From the NCBI GenBank assembly GCA_030691925.1, contig JAUYDG010000049.1, positions 1-15,266 of the forward strand: a DNA stretch of 15,266 nt, in the 5' to 3' direction. Positions within the stretch are counted from its first letter, which is position 1. Every line of letters starts with the position of its first letter. Made by a program: the position numbers and the translations under genes. Below the pieces are notes generated by a model. The model made no database searches. It saw nothing but the letters and a program-made list of their open reading frames with translations, and had not been told where the DNA came from. Below are positions 5,566-11,269 of this stretch, one piece after another. This DNA is from Nanobdellota archaeon. GTDB taxonomy: Archaea; Nanobdellota; Nanobdellia; SCGC-AAA011-G17; VGLX01.

Positions 5566-6251
5566 CAGAAGAAAAAGATAAAGAAAAAACAGGACTAGAA
5601 GCAGACGAGCTGACAGAAGAAGACGTAAAAGAAATACTAAAAATAAAACATGCAACAGCACCGGCAAAAAAGGAAGAAGCGGTAGAAGAAAAAGAAGAGC
5701 CTAAAGAGGAGAAGAAGCCGAAGAAGGAAGAAGTATTCCTACTAAAAGAAAAAAAATCAGAGATGAATCCCATATTCGCGCTAAGGACCACGGCCAACAG
5801 GGAAGACCAAGTCCTTGACTTCGTAACATCCCACGTAGAAAAAAAAGGCCTGGAGGTATACAGCATCATAAGCCCCCACGGCATGAGGGGATACATATTC
5901 ATCGAGGCAAAAGACAGGCAATCCGCAGAAGAGTCATTCCAGGGAGTGCCATACGCCAGAGGATTACTGCCAAACCTTGTAAGATACGAAGAAATAGAAC
6001 ACATGCTCGAACAGGTAAAGAGAGAAGTCAACATACAGAAGAGCGACATAGTAGAAATAATCTCAGGCCCGTTCAAGAGGGAACAGGCCAAAGTGACAAG
6101 GATAGACCAGCAGAAAGAAGAAGTGATAGTAGAGCTCCTGGAATCAGCAATACCAATCCCGATAACAGTAAAGCTAGACGCAGTAAAAGTGATAAGAAGA
6201 GAATCAGAGGGCACAAAAGAAGAAAGCTCTGAAGAAAAAGAAGAAGAATAA
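5562..6251 (+). CDS. spt5: transcription elongation factor Spt5 (NusG homologue) with acidic extensions
   Basis: Bridges the RNA polymerase clamp and increases processivity together with Spt4. The NGN domain spans about 70-153 (PIFALRTTANREDQVLDFV, then GYIFIEA and YARGLLPNLV). The KOW domain follows at about 160-212 with DIVEIISGPFKREQAKV. Archaeal Spt5 proteins are usually near 150 residues. This one has 229 because of a Glu/Lys-rich N-terminal extension of about 68 residues and a Glu-rich tail of about 15, recalling the acidic N-terminus of eukaryotic Spt5. The start is fixed by the 4-nt overlap with secE. The ribosomal protein L11/L1 genes that often follow are absent; a convergent gene follows instead. 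Confidence 0.93.
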   Translation: MTEEKDKEKTGLEADELTEEDVKEILKIKHATAPAKKEEAVEEKEEPKEEKKPKKEEVFLLKEKKSEMNPIFALRTTANREDQVLDFVTSHVEKKGLEVYSIISPHGMRGYIFIEAKDRQSAEESFQGVPYARGLLPNLVRYEEIEHMLEQVKREVNIQKSDIVEIISGPFKREQAKVTRIDQQKEEVIVELLESAIPIPITVKLDAVKVIRRESEGTKEESSEEKEEE

Positions 6252-6264
6252 AAAATAATTCTTT

Positions 6265-6828
6265 TTATGTAATTTTTATCAAAGTGCCTATACTGTCATA
6301 AACGTTGCTGCCGCTCTTGACAGTAATCTCCAAGAAAGGCTGCTTATTAGGGTCGACGACTACTGCCGGCGTAGAACTTACCAGCACCGGGAAAGGCCTG
6401 CACATCTGATAACTGACAGTCCCCACTGTAGAGCTGGATAAAGTCTTTGAGCCATCAGAGCCAAGGATAGTGCCAGCAACCGTGACGCTAAGCCCTCCGC
6501 CTGAAGGGAAATTAGTGGCCCTAAGCTCCACCGAAGGTGAAGTCAAAGTCCCGTCAATATTGCAGATACTCAGCGTAGGGTTTGAAGACTGGCCTTTCTT
6601 AACCTCTATGCTGGCAGGGAAGTTTATCTTAGACTCACCGGCCTGTATCTGCTTCAGCTCCTGTTCAGCCTTCTGGAAAGCTCCGCCTCCAAGCTCGCCC
6701 AGCTTCGTGAAAATGCCTCTTACAAAAACCAGGCCTAGGACAAGGAGTGTTATGCCTATGACTACAATGACAATAGTGTTCATAGAAAGCTCCATCGCCC
6801 CTTTCTTGCTAATCCTTTTTTTCCTCAT
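6265..6828 (-). CDS. pilin-like exported protein with class III signal peptide
   Basis: The start taken is the ATG at 6826-6828, because AGAGGTGAT (6836-6844) is correctly spaced only for it; in-frame starts further upstream overlap this site. The resulting 187-residue protein opens with basic MRKKRISKKG, then AMELSMNTIVIVVIGITLLV, a hydrophobic stretch directly after a KKG that would be the cleavage site of an archaeal prepilin peptidase. An amphipathic helix (about 45-65) and a Ser/Thr/Gly-rich beta domain follow. This is the build of archaeal type IV pilins and adhesion filament subunits. Two cysteines lie in the beta domain. No assembly ATPase or peptidase gene is nearby, so this is an orphan pilin-like gene; it could instead be a simple membrane-anchored surface protein. 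Confidence 0.75.
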   Translation of the reverse strand: MRKKRISKKGAMELSMNTIVIVVIGITLLVLGLVFVRGIFTKLGELGGGAFQKAEQELKQIQAGESKINFPASIEVKKGQSSNPTLSICNIDGTLTSPSVELRATNFPSGGGLSVTVAGTILGSDGSKTLSSSTVGTVSYQMCRPFPVLVSSTPAVVVDPNKQPFLEITVKSGSNVYDSIGTLIKIT

Positions 6829-6875
6829 ATTAATCATCACCTCTTATTAATATCTTAAAATAGGGGGTGAATCTT

Positions 6876-6888
6876 TTTAAATATTTCT
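6876..6888 (-). promoter_or_regulatory. TATA/BRE promoter of the pilin-like gene
   Basis: The minus strand reads TAGAAA then TATTTAAA. It predicts a transcript from about 6853 with a leader of 25 nt that contains AGAGGTGAT. Confidence 0.5.
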
Positions 6889-6898
6889 AAAAAACTTC

Positions 6899-6912
6899 AA
6901 AAGGCTTAAATA
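6899..6912 (+). promoter_or_regulatory. TATA/BRE promoter of the exported protein-galE operon
   Basis: AAAAGGC is followed by TTAAATA (6906-6912), centred 27 bp before the ATG at 6936, so a leaderless mRNA is likely. Confidence 0.5.
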
Positions 6913-6935
6913 CCGCCCAGATTTTATAAAACTAT

Positions 6936-7343
6936 ATGAACCTTTTCAAAAAATGCTTGGTGGTAACCTTTTTATTAGTCATGACACAACTTGCTAGCGC
7001 AGACCTGTTCGTAGTATCAATCGATGAATGGACCAACTGTAAAACATACCCTGATAATGTCACCATCTGCCAGAAAAACCCGACATATAACCTGATAGAA
7101 AAAAACATTATGCCCAATATAAATACGCATTACTATGATGATGTCCTGGAAGAGGTTGTAAAATCCAAGAACGAAAAAATAGGAAACCTGGAAAACAGAG
7201 TAACCGGTTACGCTGCTTATAACACGGAAATAGAAGACTGGTACTCAGCAATGGAAAAAGTTTACATTGCAGGGATAGCCATGCTATCAATACTATTAAT
7301 CCACGCTCACTATCGGATAAGCAAGCTAAGGAAGCAAAAATGA
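6936..7343 (+). CDS. small exported protein with C-terminal membrane anchor, unknown
   Basis: A protein of 135 residues with an N-terminal signal sequence (KK followed by a hydrophobic core, likely cleavage after LASA at 22), an extracytoplasmic domain with a cysteine pair C35/C45 that could form a disulfide, a charged helix around 66-90, and one TM segment at about 109-124 followed by the basic tail RISKLRKQK. The topology is outside domain, membrane, short inside tail. The function is unknown. The stop overlaps the galE start by 4 nt (ATGA at 7340-7343), so the two are translated together, and a role in envelope sugar or glycoprotein metabolism is possible but only inferred. Confidence 0.78.
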   Translation: MNLFKKCLVVTFLLVMTQLASADLFVVSIDEWTNCKTYPDNVTICQKNPTYNLIEKNIMPNINTHYYDDVLEEVVKSKNEKIGNLENRVTGYAAYNTEIEDWYSAMEKVYIAGIAMLSILLIHAHYRISKLRKQK

Positions 7344-8305
7344 AAATCCTAGTCACAGGCGGAGCAGGGTACATCGGAAGCGCAGTAGTCAGAAAACTAA
7401 TCGATGAAGGTCACGAAGTAACAGTCATTGATGACTTATCAAAAGGGCACAAGGAAGCAGTCCATCCAAAAGCTGTTTTTATAAAAGCAGGCTTAAGCAA
7501 CCTAAACGAACTGGAAAAAGTGTTCAAGCAAACGAAGTTCGATGCAGTAATACACATGGCCGGGTATATAGAAGCAGGCGAATCAGTTATAAATCCAGAA
7601 AAATACTTTACTAACAATGTAACCAATGGGATAAACCTTCTTAATGCTATGATAAAACATAACTGCAAAAAAATAGTCTTCTCATCCTCAGCAGGGGTCT
7701 ACGGAAACCCAGAAAAAGTACCAATAACAGAAGATTCGGAAACAAGGCCTGTAAACCCTTACGGTGAAACAAAGCTTATCTTCGAAAGAGTAATACAATG
7801 CTATAGCAAAGCCTACGGCCTGGAATACGCATCATTAAGGTATTTCAACGCTGCAGGAGCAGAAGAATACCATGGCGAAGACCACGACCCTGAAACACAC
7901 CTTATACCAATAATACTGCAGGTGGCACTTGGCAAGAGAACAGAGATAAAAATCTATGGAACAGACTACCCGACAAAAGACGGTACATGCATAAGAGACT
8001 ACATCCACGTATCAGACTTAGCAAAAGCCCATGTACTGGCACTAAAAAATAACGGGGTATACAACCTTGGAAGCGAAAAAGGATACTCAGTAAGAGAAAT
8101 AATAGAAATAGCAAAAAAAGTGACAGGAAAAGACATAACAGTGAAAGAAGATGCAAGAAGGCCTGGAGACCCAGCAGCGTTAGTAGCAAGCTCAGAAAAA
8201 ATAAAACGAGAACTAGGATGGAAGCCAGAATGCAGCATTAGGGATATTATCAAATCCGCATGGGCATGGCATAAGAAAAACCCTGAAGGATACAAAAAAA
8301 AGTAA
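7340..8305 (+). CDS. galE: UDP-glucose 4-epimerase (GalE-like, extended SDR)
   Basis: Interconverts UDP-glucose and UDP-galactose (or the N-acetyl forms) using bound NAD, supplying sugars for surface glycans. The Rossmann motif GGAGYIG is at 7-13, DDL after the second strand at 31-33, SSSAGVYG at 115-122 gives the active-site Ser, and YGETK at 141-145 gives the catalytic Tyr141 and Lys145. YFNAAGA (168-174) and YGTDYPTKDGTCIRDYIHV (206-224) are GalE-specific substrate-binding signatures. At 321 residues it has the normal family length. The specificity between glucose and N-acetylglucosamine forms cannot be read. It overlaps the small exported protein upstream by 4 nt and ends two bases before a convergent small gene. 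Confidence 0.93.
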   Translation: MKILVTGGAGYIGSAVVRKLIDEGHEVTVIDDLSKGHKEAVHPKAVFIKAGLSNLNELEKVFKQTKFDAVIHMAGYIEAGESVINPEKYFTNNVTNGINLLNAMIKHNCKKIVFSSSAGVYGNPEKVPITEDSETRPVNPYGETKLIFERVIQCYSKAYGLEYASLRYFNAAGAEEYHGEDHDPETHLIPIILQVALGKRTEIKIYGTDYPTKDGTCIRDYIHVSDLAKAHVLALKNNGVYNLGSEKGYSVREIIEIAKKVTGKDITVKEDARRPGDPAALVASSEKIKRELGWKPECSIRDIIKSAWAWHKKNPEGYKKK

Positions 8306-8307
8306 TT

Positions 8308-8472
8308 TCACTTCCTTTTCTTTATAACCTTAATGATGTTATCATCCAGGTTTATGATTCTTTTCTCCATTCCTATAATCCTTTGCTCCAGAATAATAAC
8401 CCTTCTTAAGGCATAAACCATACCGATAATAGCACCAAGCATCGCATAAAGGACTAATTCTACGTTCACCAT
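8308..8472 (-). CDS. 54-residue membrane micro-protein with coiled-coil tail, unknown
   Basis: A small gene: ATG (8470-8472) to TGA (8308-8310). The protein starts MVNVELVLYAMLGAIIGMVY, one TM helix at about residues 5-21, then RR and a heptad-patterned helix with Ile/Leu/Met at regular intervals (ILEQRIIGMEKRIINLDDNI) ending in KKRK. It resembles a membrane-anchored coiled coil facing the cytoplasm. The support for a real gene is strong: AGAGGTGAT (8478-8486) five bases before the ATG, a TATA box at 8507-8515, and a coherent composition. It converges with galE, whose stop is two bases away. Confidence 0.72.
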   Translation of the reverse strand: MVNVELVLYAMLGAIIGMVYALRRVIILEQRIIGMEKRIINLDDNIIKVIKKRK

Positions 8473-8506
8473 TCAAAATCACCTCTTTATATTATGTAGA
8501 TTAGAG

Positions 8507-8515
8507 ATATAAAAA
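8507..8515 (-). promoter_or_regulatory. TATA box of the 54-residue protein gene
   Basis: The minus strand reads GTAAGG then TTTTTATAT just after the stop of the propeller gene. The predicted leader of about 13-15 nt carries AGAGGTGAT. Confidence 0.45.
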
Positions 8516-8526
8516 CCTTACTTTTC

Positions 8527-9630
8527 CTATTTCAAGTCGATAGAGTAGATGTCGTGCTCAGTATCATCTTCGTATCTTGAAAAGTAAACCTTGTTGTCTT
8601 TTATCTCAGGGAACCACAAAAGGCCTTCATCCGTGACCATCTTGGTCTCTCCAGTCTTCAAGTTCCTGACATAAATTGCGCTGTTGCTTTCGTCCTTCAG
8701 CTCCTCGACCTTAAACTTTTTACCATCAGGTGTTGCTTTAGCAATCCTTTCCGTAGTGGTTAACATATACGCCATCATGCCCTTATCAACCGAAACCTGG
8801 TATGCTGAGCCTTCTTTGACATGGACTATAACACTGTTCCCATCTTGAGTTTTTTTCTCGTAATTTTCAGGCTGCACCAATAGTAGCTTGTTGCTTCCAT
8901 CCTTGTCCATCATCCATATCTCTTTTCCAGCACTCGTCATCATGCTTTTGTTAAAAACATAGATTATCTTACCGTCGTCCATGAACCTAGGGCATTCGCA
9001 GTTACCTTCGTTGGTTGTTAAGTATTTCACATCTTTTGTTTCTAAATTCAACAGCATGACCGCCCCGTATTCTACAGGGATTTTCACTTTATCCCCTGGT
9101 TTAAGCCTCCACGGGTTATTTTTCATTTTGTTCAAGTTTTTAACATCTTCTTCTGTAAGCGTATTTATTTTCTCTTCAACATAGCCGCTGATGTATGTGA
9201 GCTCTTTGCCGTCAGGGCTCCAGGATACTTTGCTGATCCTTGCGTTGGCAAGATCTTCTAAGTTTTTCCCGTCAGAGTCTACTGTACATATAACCCCATA
9301 ACCCATACCCAAGCCTCTAAAAAATGCGATTTTCTTCCCATCAGGGCTAAAGGAAGGATGCGCATCAAAAAATCCTTGGCTGACTATCACTTTTTCTGTG
9401 CCTTTCTCGTTTGATACTATTTCGGAAACAGAATTACGGGAATTATCATCCAGTCTGGTGTAAACAAATTTTGAGCCATCCTTGCTGAAATTTATATGCA
9501 AATCCCTTTTCTTTGACTGCACAACCAGCTTTGGCTCGTCCATATTATAAGCATTAAGTGCCATAGGCGCTGTGGAAAGAAATGCGAAAGCGCTTAGTCC
9601 TGCTAAAATTTTTCTTGCAATGTTTTTCAT
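8527..9630 (-). CDS. exported TolB-like beta-propeller protein with a LysM-like insert
   Basis: A 367-residue protein with a signal peptide (MKNIARKILAGLSAFAFLST, cleavage about residue 27 after LNA), so it is secreted or cell-surface. PD40/TolB-type blades are recognisable as LHINFSKDGSKFVYTR (44-59), HPSFSPDGKKIAFFR (91-105), VSWSPDGKELTYIS (135-148), CPRFMDDGKIIYVF (213-226) and FPEIKDNKVYFSR (340-352), each a strand pair around an SPDG turn. Between blades, residues 155-185 (EEDVKNLNK..., then LKPGDKVKIPV) resemble the second half of a LysM sugar-binding motif. It could bind a partner protein or glycan; no enzyme motif is seen. AGGAGG and a strong BRE/TATA precede it. Confidence 0.85.
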   Translation of the reverse strand: MKNIARKILAGLSAFAFLSTAPMALNAYNMDEPKLVVQSKKRDLHINFSKDGSKFVYTRLDDNSRNSVSEIVSNEKGTEKVIVSQGFFDAHPSFSPDGKKIAFFRGLGMGYGVICTVDSDGKNLEDLANARISKVSWSPDGKELTYISGYVEEKINTLTEEDVKNLNKMKNNPWRLKPGDKVKIPVEYGAVMLLNLETKDVKYLTTNEGNCECPRFMDDGKIIYVFNKSMMTSAGKEIWMMDKDGSNKLLLVQPENYEKKTQDGNSVIVHVKEGSAYQVSVDKGMMAYMLTTTERIAKATPDGKKFKVEELKDESNSAIYVRNLKTGETKMVTDEGLLWFPEIKDNKVYFSRYEDDTEHDIYSIDLK

Positions 9631-9675
9631 TTTGTTCCTCCTGGATGAGATTTACTCTAAGGTTTTTTTACAAAC

Positions 9676-9715
9676 TATATAAACCTTTCCATAATTAACC
9701 ACTTTAAAGTAGTTA
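9676..9715 (-). promoter_or_regulatory. promoter and palindromic operator-like site of the propeller gene
   Basis: The minus strand has BRE GGAAAGG (9690-9684) directly before TTTATATA (9683-9676), predicting a start near 9657 and a 26-nt leader with AGGAGG. Upstream, 9696-9715 is a 20-bp palindrome with a single mismatched pair around ACTTTAAAGT (9701-9710). Its half AAAGTGGTTA matches the element upstream of the left-edge gene. The palindrome sits between this TATA box and the divergent one at 9738-9747. Confidence 0.55.
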
Positions 9716-9737
9716 TAAACATTTTTCACAACGTCAG

Positions 9738-9747
9738 TTTTATATAA
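9738..9747 (+). promoter_or_regulatory. TATA box of the two-TM protein gene
   Basis: TTTTATATAA is centred 26 bp before the ATG at 9769, so a leaderless transcript is expected; no Shine-Dalgarno site is present. Confidence 0.55.
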
Positions 9748-9768
9748 TTATAACTTCTATAAACGAGC

Positions 9769-10356
9769 ATGGAAAAAGCCTTAGAAAAGCAGGATACAGC
9801 CAGCAGCAACTTTACTGAAGCAGACAAGCAGCAGCTGCTGCAAATGTCCGAGATAAGCCTGTGGCTGGACACTTACGATGACATATTCTCAGACTTCGAC
9901 CCACATCCTTACTCTGAAAGGGCATTATCAGAAGACTTCCTGCTAGAAGCGCAAAGGGCAAGCAGAAACAAGCCGTCAGGCAAACTGGAAATAAGATTCC
10001 TCATCCCTGCAGACAAAAGAGAGGCATATAAGGAGGGCATAATAAAAAAAAGGCTTAAAGAGCACTTCAAGAAGCACTTCCACCTCACGCAGAAAGAAAT
10101 CAAAGGAGTAATAAGGCAAGGAATCTATTTTGCACTATGCGGATTTATACTCATGATAACAGCTACACTGATACTCTTCAAATATCCCGAACAAAGCCTT
10201 CTCGCAAGCTTCCTGGTAGTATTCTTTGAACCAGCAGGATGGTACTTCTTCTGGGAAGGACTAAACCTCGTGTTATTTGACTCGAAAAAGATAAGGCCTA
10301 CACTGGAATTCTACGAAAAAATGTCAAAATGCGAAATAAGCTTCTATACATATTAG
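9769..10356 (+). CDS. conserved two-TM protein with a DxYDDIFSDFD(P)xPY motif, unknown
   Basis: A protein of 195 residues. The first 115 are soluble and contain a striking motif TYDDIFSDFDPHPYSERALSEDFL (35-58), followed by the strand KLEIRFLIP (72-80) and a basic helix KKRLKEHFKKHF (93-104). TM helices follow at about 118-138 and 144-170, with the aromatic PAGWYFFWEGL (155-165), and the tail ends EFYEKMSKCEISFYTY. I recall similar FSDFDPxPYSxRxLSxDFL proteins in many bacteria and archaea, without a known function. The soluble part is probably cytoplasmic. The transcript looks leaderless and is divergent from the propeller gene across a palindrome. Confidence 0.8.
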   Translation: MEKALEKQDTASSNFTEADKQQLLQMSEISLWLDTYDDIFSDFDPHPYSERALSEDFLLEAQRASRNKPSGKLEIRFLIPADKREAYKEGIIKKRLKEHFKKHFHLTQKEIKGVIRQGIYFALCGFILMITATLILFKYPEQSLLASFLVVFFEPAGWYFFWEGLNLVLFDSKKIRPTLEFYEKMSKCEISFYTY

Positions 10357-10367
10357 CATAAGATAAA

Positions 10368-10375
10368 TTTAAATA
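10368..10375 (+). promoter_or_regulatory. TATA box of the 140-residue exported protein gene
   Basis: TTTAAATA predicts a transcript from about 10398 with a leader of about 21 nt. The leader carries GGGGG (10409-10413), five bases before the ATG at 10419. Confidence 0.45.
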
Positions 10376-10418
10376 GTCACGAAAAAAGTATTCTAAACAA
10401 CAAATCTTGGGGGTTAAA

Positions 10419-10841
10419 ATGAAAAGTTTATTAAAAAAAACAGGATACATGGTCACAAGCATAGGACTAGGTGCGACACTTCTCTTAGGAAACGCCTACG
10501 CGAACAGCCCGACAGAAATAACCATAACAGCAAACAACGGAGAATACACACAAAGGATAAGAGAAAACGAACCATTGCTTTTGAAACAAGGTGAGACAAT
10601 AAAACTTGACATCACAGCCGGCGACGAAGACGGGATAGACTCACATAACGTCTACGTAGAATCACGCAAACTGGGGCACATCTCATCACACTGCCCGGAA
10701 ATAAAAAGCTCCGACGAGAAACTAAGCAGCATAGAACTCAACCTTTTCGGATACGAAAGGGACAAGACACAGGTTACGATTCACGTCAAAGACAAAAAAG
10801 GAAACACGACAAAAAAAACTTTAGAAGTTTACTTTGAATAA
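10419..10841 (+). CDS. small secreted protein with an Ig/cadherin-like beta domain, unknown
   Basis: The start used is the ATG at 10419, five bases after GGGGG; an in-frame TTG at 10407 is less likely. The 140-residue product has a signal peptide (MKSLLKKTGYMVTSIGLGAT and on to NAYA, cleavage about residue 28). The mature part alternates beta strands: TEITITANNG, ETIKLDITAGDEDGIDSHNVYV, KTQVTIHVKDKKGNTTKKTLEVYF. DEDGIDSH and the closing VTIHVKDKKGN-TLEV resemble extracellular Ig-like or cadherin-like repeats, in which a D-x-D/G pattern may bind calcium. The single cysteine gives no disulfide. It is transcribed towards the convergent 87-residue gene, whose stop lies five bases beyond. Confidence 0.78.
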   Translation: MKSLLKKTGYMVTSIGLGATLLLGNAYANSPTEITITANNGEYTQRIRENEPLLLKQGETIKLDITAGDEDGIDSHNVYVESRKLGHISSHCPEIKSSDEKLSSIELNLFGYERDKTQVTIHVKDKKGNTTKKTLEVYFE

Positions 10842-10846
10842 AACTC

Positions 10847-11110
10847 TTAAAAAGGCAAAGGAAAATACCGGATTATTTTTTTACTTTTTAGGCTATAATA
10901 ACCACTCATGAAGACAGGCCCTTCAGAACTGCTACGAACCTTTTTAGTCCACAAACAAATTCTCTTACGTTGCCTCCTGAAATATTCCTCTGACACCTTA
11001 CAGCCATCGACATAATAGTTCGTGCCAGACTGCATACCTACAAACTTACCTCGGTCATCTTCTAGTATATTATGGTAATCAGTTTCCTCAAGGATTTGTT
11101 TCAGCTTCAT
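10847..11110 (-). CDS. small basic protein, unknown
   Basis: The start is set at the ATG 11108-11110 because AGGAGG lies four bases upstream; the longer frame from a TTG would include the Shine-Dalgarno site. The 87-residue product begins MKLKQILEETDYHNILEDDR, then strands around GKFVGMQSGTNYYVDGCKVS, and a basic stretch YFRRQRKRICLWTKKVRSSS. There is no signal peptide or TM helix. It may bind nucleic acid given its charge, but nothing specific supports this. It follows tRNA-Val by 22 nt on the same strand and may be read from the tRNA or secFD promoter. Confidence 0.65.
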   Translation of the reverse strand: MKLKQILEETDYHNILEDDRGKFVGMQSGTNYYVDGCKVSEEYFRRQRKRICLWTKKVRSSSEGPVFMSGYYSLKSKKIIRYFPLPF

Positions 11111-11132
11111 CTTGCCTCCTGACAAAAATGAG

Positions 11133-11256
11133 TGGGCCTGCCCGGATTCGAACCGGGGAACTCCGCCGTGTGAAGGCGACGTCTGCTAAACCGAAAAACA
11201 CCTCTCAGTCATCAGCCCTTTTTTGCTCGGTTTCATAGCCGCTAGACCACAGGCCC
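11133..11256 (-). tRNA. tRNA-Val (anticodon CAC) with a D-arm intron
   Basis: The acceptor stem GGGCCTG/CAGGCCC has discriminator A73 at 11133 and no encoded CCA. The T arm is CCCGG-TTCGAAT-CCGGG, and the anticodon stem TCGCC/GGCGG carries the loop TT-CAC-AC (anticodon at 11170-11172). The D arm GTCTAGCGGCTATG is broken off from its last bases by a 51-nt insert. Removing 11183-11233 restores TATGACGTCGCC and a normal 73-nt valine tRNA. The gene lies 13 nt after secD on the same strand, with its own TATA-like element inside the secD end. Confidence 0.93.
11183..11233 (-). other. non-canonical tRNA-Val intron between positions 23 and 24
   Basis: A strict bulge-helix-bulge is readable. Exon GCTA (18-21) pairs with intron TAGC, with 3-nt bulges TGA and AGA on either side. 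The inner intron helix is AACCGA/TCGGTT and the outer helix GCG/CGT. Cutting after the second base of each bulge joins TATG to ACG, which exactly regenerates the D stem. The intron is 51 nt and includes an apical CTGATGACTGA loop. Confidence 0.88.
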
Positions 11257-11269
11257 TTGAAAGAAACAA

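Noticed and set aside
5534..6214. 226-codon minus-strand frame opposite spt5.
   Set aside because: A serine/phenylalanine-rich antisense shadow of the Glu/Lys-rich spt5 gene, with no promoter or ribosome-binding support.
11200..11220. C/D guide-RNA boxes inside the tRNA-Val intron (TGATGA directly followed by CTGA on the minus strand).
   Set aside because: The C-like and D-like boxes touch each other and lie in the apical loop, leaving no room for a guide or a kink-turn, unlike the known haloarchaeal tRNA-Trp intron guide. Probably chance.
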